Positions 1 through 10,325 of a stretch of 64,000 nt of DNA are shown piece by piece (the stretch's first letter is position 1; every line of letters begins with the position of its first letter). The stretch is from Panicum virgatum (lineage: Eukaryota; Streptophyta; Magnoliopsida; Poales; Poaceae). The notes beneath the pieces are model-generated. The model worked only from the letters and a program-made list of their open reading frames with translations, made no database searches and was not told where the DNA came from. The stretch spans positions 50,313,441-50,377,440 of the forward strand of contig NC_053143.1 of NCBI RefSeq assembly GCF_016808335.1, in the 5' to 3' direction. The position numbers and the translations under genes were made by a program.

Positions 1-285
1 TGGCTTGTATAACTGTTTTACTTAAGTTGGTTTTGTAATAATGTTTTGAACTGGTTTATAATCATTACTATGCCTGTGTTGTAAAATTGTGGTTGTAATA
101 TCTCTGAACTCGCCTTCGTGCGGGGTATGCTTGTTCGATCCGAGAATCGGTGGTTGTATCGGGACGTTACCCGGCAGACCAAAAATTGTTCCGTTTGAAG
201 TGCGTTTGAACTAATGTTGCCTTTATGGTGATGGCCTGCGCACTTGAGCCGGGATAATTTAGGCGGTTCTGCCACAGCTTGGTTC

Positions 286-568
286 TCAAGAATGCTGTTA
301 GCTTGTCATTCATGGTCTGCTCTCGTGGCCGCTTATTGATGAGAGCATTGGCTAGTGCTTCCAGTATGAGGGTCTGGTTATGTATTATTTGTGACAGGTC
401 CCCGAGGGGTGGTGGTGGTGGCAGTGGCACTTCTCCTTGATTTCCTCCTCTGTTCTGGCTCACTTCTTGTTCTCCCTGAGGAGGGTTCTGTCCGTTGAGC
501 GGTACTCCCGTGCCAGAGGCTGCAGGGGTCTGGTTGTGGGAGGCCTTGGTACTGCTTCGGGAAGCCAT
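286..568 (-). pseudogene. Truncated gag N-terminus of the non-autonomous gypsy element
   Basis: The minus-strand frame from ATG at 568 encodes a Ser/Thr/Gln-rich start, a run of prolines and a helix with NQTLILEALANAL. This matches the layout of the gag in the complete element at 48802 (PPPPPP followed by [17 protein letters not shown]). About 94 codons in, after FLRTK near 286, gag similarity stops where the family normally goes on with a PPTF/DADDWL-type segment. The frame runs on through unrelated 3' non-coding sequence to a stop at 167. The zinc knuckle and all of pol are missing. It may still be translated as a short peptide, but it lacks the capsid-like domain. Confidence 0.65.
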
Positions 569-858
569 CTGTAGATTGGGTAGAGTCTTTGTGAGATTGG
601 GATTAGGATAAGTGATGTTTAAGTTGTTTAATCCGTATTTTTGAAAAGGCAGAATTTACCTTCCGCCGAAAAGCACACAAACTAACAACAAGCACACAAA
701 ACAACAAGCACAAATAACTTTATTACTGCAAGAGAGAGTACAACATGGGGCCAAGACTAAATTGCGTACTACACGTCCGGGTACAAAGGTCACAACTAAG
801 GGTACAACTTAAACCAAAGGGGCTGGGAGGGTAAAACACTAGGGTGGCGTCGGGCATT

Positions 859-1710
859 CTACTCGCGGGGTGTGCCTTCTTTCGGGGCGGAACGTGCTTC
901 CAGGGGAACGGACAACTCGCCATCTTCTAGGTTTCCGTTTTCCAGGGGTTCTGCAGCAGCTTCTCCTTCAACGGCGGCAGTAGACCCTTCAGGGTTCTCG
1001 GGCGGGGCTTGTGGGGTTCGAAACAGTGGTCCCCATCCTATGACGGGCGTCCCGAGTAGAACATGGTCTTCCCCAATTGCCGGGACTGGCGTTCCACTTC
1101 TGGTCCATTCTTGCATACGCCGGTCCCGGGCCTGCCTGAGGCTCTCCTGGGCAATCGCTTCGCAGCTGACCGTGGCTGCGGCTCTTGCCTCGGCTTGGGC
1201 TACCCGGATCTATTGCAGTCTTACCGCGAGCTCTGCTTGCTCGGCTCGATGGACTTGCTCCCTCAGGATGCTGGCTTGCTTGTAAAAGAGCTGATCCAAG
1301 GAGGCTAGGTAGGTAGCCACTTGGTGCAGGGGGTCTTCTTCGTGGCGGCGCAATTCCAGGCTTCTCATACGAGCTTTCCAAATTGGGGTTTTGATGGCCG
1401 GAGGGAAGAACCTCATTGGTGTGGGGGCGAGGTGTCCTTCAAAAATACGGCATAGATAACGGAGTGCCTTCCTGATGGCCAAGGGATAGGTGTCTTGGTG
1501 CCCAAACCCTGTGGCGGTCACTTGCCATGGCTGGATGTCGGGGTAGCGGTCACTTCTGGCGATGACAGGATCACCCTGCAGCGGAGGGTACCATGGTGCT
1601 TGTACTCTCTGTTGTAGTACCTTGGGCGTTCCATAACGCCAAGGCTTTCTAGGGCATTGATCAAGAGGCTGGGGAAGCCAGGTGTAGCTTGGCAATTGCC
1701 CTAGATCCAT
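859..1710 (-). pseudogene. Accessory ORF b of the gypsy element, interrupted by an in-frame TAG
   Basis: This is a 284-codon frame starting MDLGQLPSY and ending GTPRE. It is broken only by a TAG at 1210-1212, and both halves are in the same frame. It shares its layout with ORF a just upstream: a YPD(I/V)xPW motif, a TG..xDTY..A.RKALRxL helix, TPMxFFPP, a (W)(K/I)ARMRxL(E/R) motif, then a coiled coil (LREQVHRAEQAE...). The C-terminal third is acidic and proline-rich. Function is unknown; accessory ORFs upstream of gag occur in several plant gypsy lineages. The nonsense codon suggests decay, although readthrough cannot be excluded. Confidence 0.6.
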
Positions 1711-1875
1711 CCTTCCTCAGCTATATGAAAACAAAGATAGGGTGAACAAGCTTGCACAAATATTTGGGTACAAAGGGGATAGATGGTACTTATTATTACA
1801 ACATGATGGGGTACATATTCCATGAATACATGATTATTAAGATAGAGGCTCTAGCTTTGGTGTGCTACTCTCCTC

Positions 1876-2604
1876 TCATGGGGACTCTTTCTTGATCCGG
1901 ATAGGGCATTTCTTTGGTGGAAGACACTGCTCCATCACATCATCTTCGGTCTGAGTACCCCTATCCCAATGGGTTTCTTCGGGTTCTTCTTCTATCCACC
2001 CACCTACTCCTCTGTGAGCCTCGTGGTCTTGCCATTGGGCTTGGAGAGTGGCTAGGGAATACTCGACTCGTACAGCTCTTGTCTGTTGTTCCTCAATTTC
2101 TTGGATTGCCTTTTCTGCCCTGCGGATTTGGTGCTTCAGTTGTGCCGCCTGTTCGCGGTAGAGTTCATCCAAGCCGGTGAGGTAGATGGATAGGTGGGAG
2201 ACCGTATCTTCTAGGTCTTCTTCTTCTCTCCTGAGTCCTCTCATTCGGGCAATCCATGAGCGTCCTCTTTCTCCAGTAGGCGGGAAAAATCCCATAGGAG
2301 TCCGCTGAAGATGATGCTTGTAGACCACACGCAGACGTCGCAGGGCTTTTCGGGCGGCCTTTCGGTAGGTGTCTGGGAAGCGAGAGCCAGTGGTGGAGAT
2401 GAACCAGGGGTCCACGTCAGGGTAGAGGGTGCTTTTTCCTACGAAGATCATCATGTCGCACCGAAGGGTGCCCATGGAGTCGTACTCCCGGTAGACGTAC
2501 TCTGGTGGGTCCACAACTCCGACGCGTTCCAGGCTGAGTAGCAATAACTTAGGAAGGCCGGGCTCTGCGTGGCAGATTCCGCCACTCCATCCATTGTCAG
2601 CCAT
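1876..2604 (-). CDS. Accessory ORF a of the gypsy element (unknown function, coiled coil)
   Basis: This is a 242-aa ORF starting MADNGWSGG. The start was chosen at 2604 because the in-frame extension upstream runs into the leader near the PBS. It contains YPDVDPW, FPDTYRKAARKALRRL, TPMGFFPP and RSWIARMRGLR, then a long helix rich in Arg, Glu and Gln (about residues 130-190) that should form a coiled coil, and an acidic tail ending IRIKKESP. It is the intact paralogue of ORF b. No enzymatic motif is visible. It is the first ORF after the PBS, so it would be the first cistron on the element's transcript. A nucleic-acid or chromatin role would be a guess. Confidence 0.6.
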   Translation of the reverse strand: MADNGWSGGICHAEPGLPKLLLLSLERVGVVDPPEYVYREYDSMGTLRCDMMIFVGKSTLYPDVDPWFISTTGSRFPDTYRKAARKALRRLRVVYKHHLQRTPMGFFPPTGERGRSWIARMRGLRREEEDLEDTVSHLSIYLTGLDELYREQAAQLKHQIRRAEKAIQEIEEQQTRAVRVEYSLATLQAQWQDHEAHRGVGGWIEEEPEETHWDRGTQTEDDVMEQCLPPKKCPIRIKKESP

Positions 2605-2732
2605 CTGGAACAGGGCAAGAATCAGCGGTGAGTGTTTGTGTGGAAGAAGGATTAAGCAAGGAAAAGTCCTAATGTGAAAAGGCCTGAAAAAAAAGGTCTC
2701 GCTCCTAGGGTCACATCCTACGGCCAACCTAC

Positions 2733-2745
2733 GGCTCTGATACCA
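2733..2745 (-). other. Primer binding site (tRNA-iMet) of the gypsy element
   Basis: The minus strand reads TGGTATCAGAGCC two bases inside the LTR edge at 2748. This is the standard complement of the 3' end of initiator tRNA-Met used by most plant LTR retrotransposons. It fixes the element's orientation as minus. Confidence 0.9.
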
Positions 2746-2747
2746 CT

Positions 2748-5700
2748 TGAAGCATCCCCTCATAAGAGAAGACTTAAATGTGATACAAGCATCAGTCCTA
2801 GGAGGCTGATAATACATTTATTACATCAGATGGTACATCACCGTACAACTCTACGCGGTACTGGGCAGTGAAGCGCCACTATCGCGAGGATAACAACTAA
2901 AACCCACACTACTGTAAGGATCGCCGGGGTGTCCGACCCTAGAGGGGGAGGGGTGAATAGGGTCGCTAATTCGCTTTCTAACTTAGGGCTCAAACTACTT
3001 GCATAAGATAAACCTAACACATCCTACACATGCTAGTTATGACTAAGGTTTATCTATGCTACTCTCTACTTACCCCAAAAGACTTGCAACCTATAGCCAA
3101 TCCTAATCAAACTAACTAGGAAAGTAAAGGCATGCAAGATAGAGTAAATACTGAAACGTAATATGGTAAGTAATGTGGTAAGGGCAAGAGGGATGCAAAC
3201 TCCCGAGTAGACACGGTCATGTAACGTGGTTCGGCTCAAACGCCTACGTCCACGGGACACCGAGGCTCTTCCGATCACCGTCTTGCACTAGGCCACCGAG
3301 GAGCCCCGGCAAGCAAAGGCAAGTGCCCACAAGACACCGAGTCTCGTGCACCGCCACCGTCTCTCTCGGTCACCCTGCCGAAATCCACTACGGAGCTTCT
3401 CCACCAAGGAGGAGGTCTCCTCTTCCCCCGTACAAAGTGTCGGCACCACTCCACACCAAGTCTGAGGGTCATCGACGGGAATGCTTTGCTTGCCTCGGCA
3501 AGACTTCTCTTAAGCTAGCTCTCTCAAGAACTAAGCCTATACAAGTGCTCAAAGCACTCTCTCAAAGCTTCTCACAAGCTAGATATAACACTAAGCACTT
3601 CTAGGATGGGTGGTGATGGATCTTTGCTTGGGCAGCACTTTCTTCAGCTCTTGAGGCTTCTAACCATATGCAGCAACCGGCCTTGGGGGGTATATATAGC
3701 CCACACACCCCAAAAGAGCCGTTGGGAAATGCTGACAGAATTCCTGAACGCCGGTTGATCCGACGCTTCCAGTTTTGTCATCACCGGTTTAACCGGTGAG
3801 TGCATTTTCCCAGCAACTAGCCGTTACTGCTCCAACGGCTACTTGATCAATTGCACCGACGCTCTTGAATTCATCGTCGGTATAACCGGTGAGTGCAAGC
3901 TCAGAAACCCCCAAAAAATGGATTCTCTGGACAACTGCACCGGCGCTCAATTTGAGCATCGCCGGTCTAACCGGTGCTAAACCCTAGCCTCAGCTTCTGG
4001 GTCCATTGCACCGACGCCATCATTTTTCCCATTGTTGATTCATCCGGTGCACTCTGCTGACTGAGTCTCCACTGAGCCCATTGCACCGGTGAGTGTAATT
4101 TGCCTCACGTCGGTTTAACCGGTGAGTGCAAATTACCTCTGTCTTGGTCCTTTCGACCTGATTTCTTCGAGGTTTGTATCTTTTCATCCCTTAGACCTAT
4201 AAGCCTGATAATGATCATCTTAACACATATATTAGTCCAAGTGTTTTGTGTGTCATCAATCGCCAAAACATTATATTGAAATATGGCATGAGAGGCCATT
4301 TTCGCTACAACTACGACATTAACTACGAAGAGGTCATCACAATCTTGCACCATATGGAGCTCCCAATGGGTGACCCTATCCACAAGCAAGGTTGGGTGTA
4401 GGACGGAACCCCTACTCAACGTCTTTGGAAACGAAGTCTGGATCTTCCTCTGTAAAAATTAGAAAAGGGGTGAGTACAAACATACTCAGCAAGTCTAACC
4501 ACACCCACGGAGGGGGGGTATATACAGAATATAATGCACCGGGTAAATCAGGGATAAGGCTAGGGTTTAATTTGCGGAAAGCTAATTTTTATGCATGGGT
4601 TTATTTAAAAGAAATGGGTTTTCAAAGCCATTATCTTGCACTAAGTAACCCTTAGGATTGATCCACACAGGATCCAAGTTTTAAATTGCTACCGGACTCC
4701 TCATCCGCCGTAGCACACGGCACAACTACCGGACACTTTTCCAAAATAACTCACGCCAACCCATCTATTCCCAGAAGAAACACTAGTTGTGTGACCAAAC
4801 CGTAACTCACCTAGTACCGTGGGCACCGCTATTCAAATAGATTTTAACTCTGCAGAGTTGTGCAACTTAATTGTGACAAGATGACACACCAACTCGGTCC
4901 TTAATTGTGACGAGATGGATATCTCCCAACCTTGCTCAACCACACAAGTACGAGCACACCATTGGGCAATTCACACAGAAGTGCCATCCATCCCGTCTAA
5001 ACTCATCTTTTGAAAATTCCATATTTTCCCTTCCCACACACTCACACACTTTCCTTTATAAAACAAGTTGTACCGTGTTTAAGGTCCTAAGCGTTCTAGC
5101 AGCGATTAACGTCCAAACAAATCACATTCAGACATTAATCTAGGTGGTCAAGGAATGGTTATAGCAAATCAAGGGGTGGCTATCCAACCACGTTTTCAGT
5201 AGGCAAAACATATGTAGTTTCGTAAAACAAGCCAATAGGTTGTGTTTATAAAACTAAGACAAAATATGCATCAAAGGATCGGATTGAACTTGCCGTTCTC
5301 AAAGCCTTCCGAGAAGTCCTGATCGAGGTACTGTCCTTCGGGTTCGGATTCGCAGAACTGGTCCTCGTTCGCTTGCTCACAGTACTGCTCATCGACGGGT
5401 TCTCCCTCGTTCACACCGTGATCTACGATGCACACAAGCAAGCACAGAATCAAGAAAAAGCAATAAAGGTTTTATCGATGAGCTCGAATCGGAAACAACT
5501 AAGATATGGGGATAGGAGTAATATTTTTGTGCGATTCTCTAATGGCATGGCCAAAATTATATTATAAATGGCGTGATAAAGTTTCAGGTCGATCGGAGGA
5601 ATTTTGGCGCATGAAATGACGAGTTAAAGAGAGGTTCAGGGGTTAAATAAGGGTCCGAGGGCCTATTTGTAAATATTCTCAGGGGTGAAAGGGCTTGATT

Positions 5701-7209
5701 GTAATTTCTAGAAATATTTGGGGCATTCTGGAAAAGTGTAGGGGTCTATTTAATATTAAGTTTATATGGTGAATGGCTAGTTCCCTAAATAAATAAAAGT
5801 GGGAGGGCCTTTCTGCAAAAGTGTCATACAAGGGGGGACTCTTAATAGAATAAAAGGAAAGGGAGGGGCTTTTGGGCAAAATAACCCTTTCTTCTCCCCC
5901 TCCCTTCCCGCAAAATAGGAGAGGCGCGCCGGGGCGCCGGCGGCGGCTCCGGCCGGCGGCCTAGGACACTAGTGCGGCTGGGAGGAGGGGGAAAGGGGCA
6001 GGGAGGTCCGGGGGTTTGATCCCCCCTCGATTTCAGGAAAGGAGACCCGCTGGGAGGGGAGCCATGGCGGCGGGCGGCTCTAGCCGGTGCGGCGGCGTTG
6101 CTGTAGGGCCTGGCGGCGGCCGGGGCTAGGGGAAAACAGCGAGGGGAGCGAGGGCACCCTACTGCTCTTCTCACCTTGGGCTGGGATGGAGCGAGGAGGT
6201 TGGCCCATGGGAGCCGGCGGCGGTGGACAGAAGAGCTTGCGGCGGCGGCAATGCAGAGCTAGGGAGGAGGGCCGGAGGTGGCGGTCGGCATTGTGGAGTT
6301 CGAGAGCGACGGGGAGGCCTACTTGTAGGTGGGGTAAGGCGATGGAATGGGCGGGGTGCGGCGGAGGCCGGCGAGCGGTGCGGCGAGCCTTAATGGTGCT
6401 CGGTGTCGCGGTGCGAAGGCGGCGTGATTCGTGGCGGCACCAGGACGACGCAACGGCTCGGGCAGATTCTGGCGGTGCGCAGGCACGTGGAGGGGCCCCG
6501 AGCACTGTGCTTGTCACCGAGCGGCTCGAGCGGCGAGGCGGCGGTGCTATTGATCTGCAGTGCGGCTCGGTGGCGTGAGCGGCGAGGCGGCCAGGCGAGG
6601 CACAAGGAGGCGGTGGCGGTGCAGCGAGCCCCGGGGTCGCGTGGAACGCGTGCTGCGCACAGGGCGCGCGCGTAGCGCGTGGGCAGGCGGCCAGGTGGCG
6701 CGGCGAGCGGCGCGGCCACGTGGTGCTCGTGGGCCGGGGCACGCGCGTGGGAAGGGAAGGGGGTACGGCGTGCGGGGCAGGTGAGCAGGGCGCCGGGGAG
6801 GGAAGGGGGTACGGCGTGCGTGGACGGCACTGAGCGGGGCAGGCGCGCGCGTGCGCGTGGCCGGGGAGCAGAGAAGGAAGGAGGAGAAGAGAGGAGGGAG
6901 AAAAGAAATGGAAAAAGGAATAAGAAAAAGAAAAGGGGGAAAAAGAAAGAGAGAGAGAGAGGGAGGGAGATCGCGCCGGCGCTGATCGCTGCGACGACCG
7001 CGACTGGTCAAGCACGCGCGCTGGTCGGGCGTGATGCACGGAACGAGGAAGAACAGGGAGACGGGACGGCGATTGAAATCGGGTGTCGGGACAGCGTAAA
7101 TTTTTGGGAAGGAATTAGGGGTTTAGGGATGATCGAGCTCAACGATGAAAAAGTTTTGAAAATTATTTTTCGCACGTGATTTAATTTAGTGAATTTTTGG
7201 GCTGTTACA
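2748..7209 (-). repeat. 5' LTR of the gypsy element, split by a nested solo LTR
   Basis: It starts TGAAGCATCC beside the PBS and ends CTGTTACA. It is interrupted by 2913-4314. The 5880-7100 part is very GC-rich and gives many long overlapping frames on both strands, with no recognisable domain; these are not genes. A 61-codon acidic, Gln-rich frame (5271-5453, minus) sits where the Tekay LTR also carries a Gln/Glu-rich frame. A GA-rich tract lies at about 6885-6970. Confidence 0.75.
2913..4309 (-). mobile_element. Solo LTR of a Copia SIRE-type element
   Basis: It begins TGTAAGGATC at 2913, ends GCTACA at 4309, and is flanked on both sides by ACTAC (2908-2912 and 4310-4314). On the minus strand it starts TGTAGCGAAAATGGCC and ends in a pyrimidine-rich CCCCTCCCCCTCTAGGGTCGG stretch of the kind that closes the SIRE LTR at 30361. 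A TATA box for minus-strand transcription (tatatatag at about 3691-3699) lies mid-LTR. No internal domain remains, so it most likely arose by LTR-LTR recombination. The 3770-4135 part has an array of ACCGGTT/AACCGGT palindromic units. Confidence 0.8.
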
Positions 7210-8586
7210 ACATGTCGGGGCCATCTTCCCCATGCTCACCGCGGACTCACGCAGAGTCTGGGCGCCGCCCGAGCTGCCGCGGCCTTCATGGCCCGCATGC
7301 CAAGGGGCCCTACCCGCCCCATATAAGGCGTCGTTCCGTGCCCCTGAAGCCCCAACCCAAACCCGCCGCCTTCGCCTCGCGCAAGCTCTAGCCGCCGCCG
7401 CGCCATTGTTGGGAGCTCAAGCTCGGAGCCGCATCTCGGTTCCCCGTGACACTGTTTTTCCCGACGACCTCAAGCTGCCGAATCTTCGCGCCAAGGTAGT
7501 GAAGCCGCAGGCCCGTTCCCCCCCCCCCCTCGCACTATGCTTCGCTTGGAATCGCTCGCCGTCGCCGCCGCTTCGCCATGCACCGCCGTGAGCTCCACTC
7601 CACCCGTTCTAGCCCGCGCCGCTGCCCAAGATGGGTTCGCCGTTACCCGTTCTAAAGTTATAATCTATCTATTGGTATTCTATTGGATTAATCATAAATC
7701 TAATTTAATCATTAAAAATCTACAACTAATTTATTTTAAATTATAAAAATATAAAACTAGTGGCAATTTTTTTCAAAAAATTGTAATCTATCTATTGGTA
7801 CTCTATTGGAGTTGGATCTTATTTATTACTAGACTAGTTTGTAAACTCGAACTCTGACAATAATTAGACTTGTTCCTTTTTAATGAAAACTCAATATCCA
7901 TTTAATTTGGTTAATCAAGGATGATTGAGTTTGAATCTAGCCTCCTGGAACAGATGGATTATAGTGCTTCTCAAGTATCATTAATGTATTAAGTGTCTCC
8001 AATCTAAACTAGATAGCAAGTTAGAATGTCATGTAACCAAATCTTTCTTATATATGTGATAACTTAGAAAGATCATGTAACTGTTTGTTAATTTGCTTCG
8101 TCAAACGTAATCTAGTTAAGATTTGGACTTGTATGGTGTTCGAATGTTATTACATACGTGATATTAACAAACGTTGCCTTTACTCGATATTTGAAGGAAT
8201 ATTCGTGCTTGACATCATCCTCATTCGGATCGCTCGGTATTTGACACATATCTATTAGTATTCGTAGCTGAAACAGTCAGCATTCGTATTTGTATCCGAG
8301 ACTATCCATGTTCAAATCATAATCTGATAAAAAAATACGCAAAAATATAGTATCAGTGATATCCATTCACATCTGATTCGTCTACATCCCAACCCGGCTT
8401 TAATATTACTTGAAAGGAATTGGTGCCCTTAGTCTAAGATAAGGAGAGAGTTAATTATCAAAATCTTAACCTATGCTCTTCATCTAAATTGCACAAAATA
8501 TAAACAATAATATGCTACCTAGCTAGATGGGGGCCGCACTAGAGATAGAGGATGGGATGGAGAGAACATGAGGAGAATGACGCATA
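7210..8586. other. Intergenic: GC-rich LTR-like stretch then AT-rich repeats
   Basis: 7210-7640 is GC-rich with a possible TATA (CATATAAGGCG at about 7319). It resembles the 3' part of a gypsy LTR but has no clear ends. 7650-7830 holds two diverged copies of a unit containing AATCTATCTATTGGTA, about 120 bp apart. 7840-8580 is AT-rich with no credible ORF. Confidence 0.4.
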
Positions 8587-8994
8587 GGCCATGTTTGGAT
8601 ACCAGAGTTATAGTTAGATTTGGCTTTTTGGGGCTCATCTAACCCAAAAATATCCAAAAAGGTGGGTTATATTGGGTTAGATGCATCTAATCCACCCAAA
8701 AAACTATCCCCTAATGGGTGTTTATTGGGGTTAGATTGGGGTGGGCCCCACCTTTTTTCCCCCACTTTGTCTCCCCTCGGATCCCTATGTGGCGCCCCCT
8801 CCGCGCCGCACCCCCGATCCCCCGATCCACGCCGCCAGTCCACCACCCCTGATCTGCGCCGCCAGCCCGCCACCCCTCCGATCCGCGTCGCGAGTCCACG
8901 CCTCAGAGCACCGGCGGCCCCTCCAAGCTCTGCCCCTCACAGTAGCATCCGGCGGCGCCTCTTCTTGCTCCATGACCGGCCAGCCCCCGCCAAT

Positions 8995-9140
8995 CCTCGG
9001 GGGCCGCTCAGACGCCTCGGATGTATCCTCCGCTGATGTCACCACCCGTGCGTCTTCGCCCCCTCGGTGCCGGCGGCACGCGACGCCCCTCTCCCCGTCG
9101 TCATCTACTTCCACGGCAGTGGGTTCATGGCGCTCTCCGC
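8995..9140 (+). pseudogene. Carboxylesterase (CXE/GID1-like alpha/beta-hydrolase) N-terminal fragment
   Basis: One frame gives VPAARDAPLPVVIYFHGSGFMALSAEG, the strand before and at the oxyanion-hole HGGG motif of plant carboxylesterases. Here HGGG is changed to HGSG. Just upstream, in another frame, is a piece resembling SSADVTTR, the usual lead-in, so there is a frameshift near 9060. Similarity stops at about 9140, where GGCTCGGCTC-type sequence begins. The nucleophile GxSxG segment is absent. It pairs with the C-terminal piece at 9990-10325. Confidence 0.6.
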
Positions 9141-9144
9141 TGAA

Positions 9145-9985
9145 GGCTGGCTATCGAGCTGGCTCGGCTCGGCTCGGCTCAGCTCGAGCTGGCTCGTTAT
9201 GATAACGAGTTGGCTTGGCTCGGCTCGGCTCAATATTAGAGCAAGCTAAAACCTTGGCTCGGCTCGGCTCGTTTGTCAGCTCGAGCCGCCTCGTTTAGCT
9301 CGTGAGCCAGCTTGAGAAGACCTCGAGGTAGAACCTGCGGCTAGGGATGAAGGTGGCCTACATGGCGGCGAGCGCTGACGCCCCATCCTCCCTCGGCGGC
9401 GGCGGCTATGGCACAGGCGGGCGGATCCCGCCCATGTGCAACTCAGCAGAGGAACGTGCGCAGGGAGATCGACCAGCACGGCTGTAGTAGTGTGTGCACC
9501 TGGCCGCCTGCGCGAGGGCCGCAGTGCAGGCTGCCATCGCCCATCTGCCTGGCTAGAGGAGCGGAGGACCGGGGCGGAGGCTGGACGTGGGCAGGAGGCG
9601 ACGCTTTGATGGGCAGGGAGGCAGGGACGGGGGAGGGGCGACGGGATGCTGGCCGACGGGCAGGGCGATGCTGGGAGGGTGGCGTCAGGGAGATGCAGAA
9701 TCAGGGGGATTCGAGGGACTCAAGCCAGGCAGAGGGAGAGGGGTCCGCGAGATGGGGAGATGGGGATTCAGCGATGCTTGTGCTGGGCTGCTGCGCTGGC
9801 TACTAATTGGCTTTGGCTTGATTCGGCTTGCGAGCCGCTCGCGAGCCGGCTCGAGCTGGCTCGATAAAAATTCGAGCTAAAACCTTGGCTCGGCTCGATA
9901 ACAATTTTCAACGAGCCAAGCCGAGCCGAGTCATTAATGAGCCGAGCCGAGCGAGTTATCGAGCCACGAGTTTTTCGTCCAGCCT
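9145..9985. mobile_element. Inverted-repeat element with GGCTCGGCTC-rich ends
   Basis: The left arm (about 9145-9310) and right arm (about 9815-9980) are inverted and share GCTCGGCTCGGCTC blocks, AGCTCGAGCTGGCTCG, a TTATNATAACGAG segment and AGCTAAAACCTTGGCTCGG. The arms are about 150 bp, with a GC-rich centre that has no recognised product. It sits between the two carboxylesterase fragments, consistent with insertion into that captured gene. Superfamily undetermined. Confidence 0.45.
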
Positions 9986-9989
9986 TATC

Positions 9990-10325
9990 TCCGCTGGGTC
10001 ACACGTGCGAAGGGAGTTCTTGCTGGATGGCGCCACTACACCCGGCCGGGACTACGCGGTGGCGCACATGTGCTGCGAGGACGCCGAGGTGGCCGAGTCA
10101 TTCCCACCGGTGATGGTGGTGATCAGCGGGTTCGGCATGCTCAAGTACTGGCAGGGCGAGGTACGTGGAGGCGTTGCGAAGGAAGGGGAAGCCGGTGAAG
10201 GTGGTCGAGTATCTGGACGCCATCCACGGCTTCCACACGTTCCCGGAGATCGCCGACACTTGCAAGATCGCCGCAAGCTTGTGGAGGAGGTCACACAAGA
10301 GCTGGCCACACCAGATCTGGCTGGA
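9990..10325 (+). pseudogene. Carboxylesterase C-terminal fragment, frameshifted
   Basis: One frame reads FPPVMVVISGFGMLKYWQ. After a one-base shift near 10160 a second frame reads VEALRRKGKPVKVVEYLDAI followed by HGFHTFPEIAD. Together these are the acid and His ends of the catalytic triad region in plant CXE proteins, where the family has GGFDLL (the Asp) and HGFH (the His). Here the Asp of GGFD is replaced (SGFG), so the copy would be inactive even without the frameshift. It continues the fragment at 8995-9140 after the interrupting element. Confidence 0.65.

Larger units (their letters stand above)
1..7209 (-). mobile_element. Non-autonomous Ty3/gypsy LTR retrotransposon, right (5') part, truncated by window edge
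   Basis: Read on the minus strand, the order is LTR (7209 to 2748), PBS, accessory ORF a, accessory ORF b, a short gag start, then non-coding DNA running off the left edge. No protease, reverse transcriptase or integrase is present, so the copy depends on other elements for movement. The LTR has TG...CA ends (starts TGAAGCATCC at 2748, ends GCTGTTACA at 7209). Without the nested solo LTR it is about 3.06 kb. The other LTR and the target duplication lie outside the window. Superfamily is assigned from the gag N-terminus, the iMet primer site and accessory ORFs with the same layout as the one in the complete Tekay element further right. Placing it in the Tekay clade is inference. Confidence 0.8.

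Noticed and set aside
2871..4660. CRISPR-like array from the repeated ACCGGT units
   Set aside because: Units are short, diverged and unevenly spaced in a plant LTR; no CRISPR architecture.
5842..7039. Long overlapping GC-rich frames on both strands (up to about 319 codons)
   Set aside because: They lie inside the gypsy LTR, are Pro/Arg/Ala low-complexity in every frame and show no domain or codon signal; they follow from GC-rich DNA lacking stop codons.
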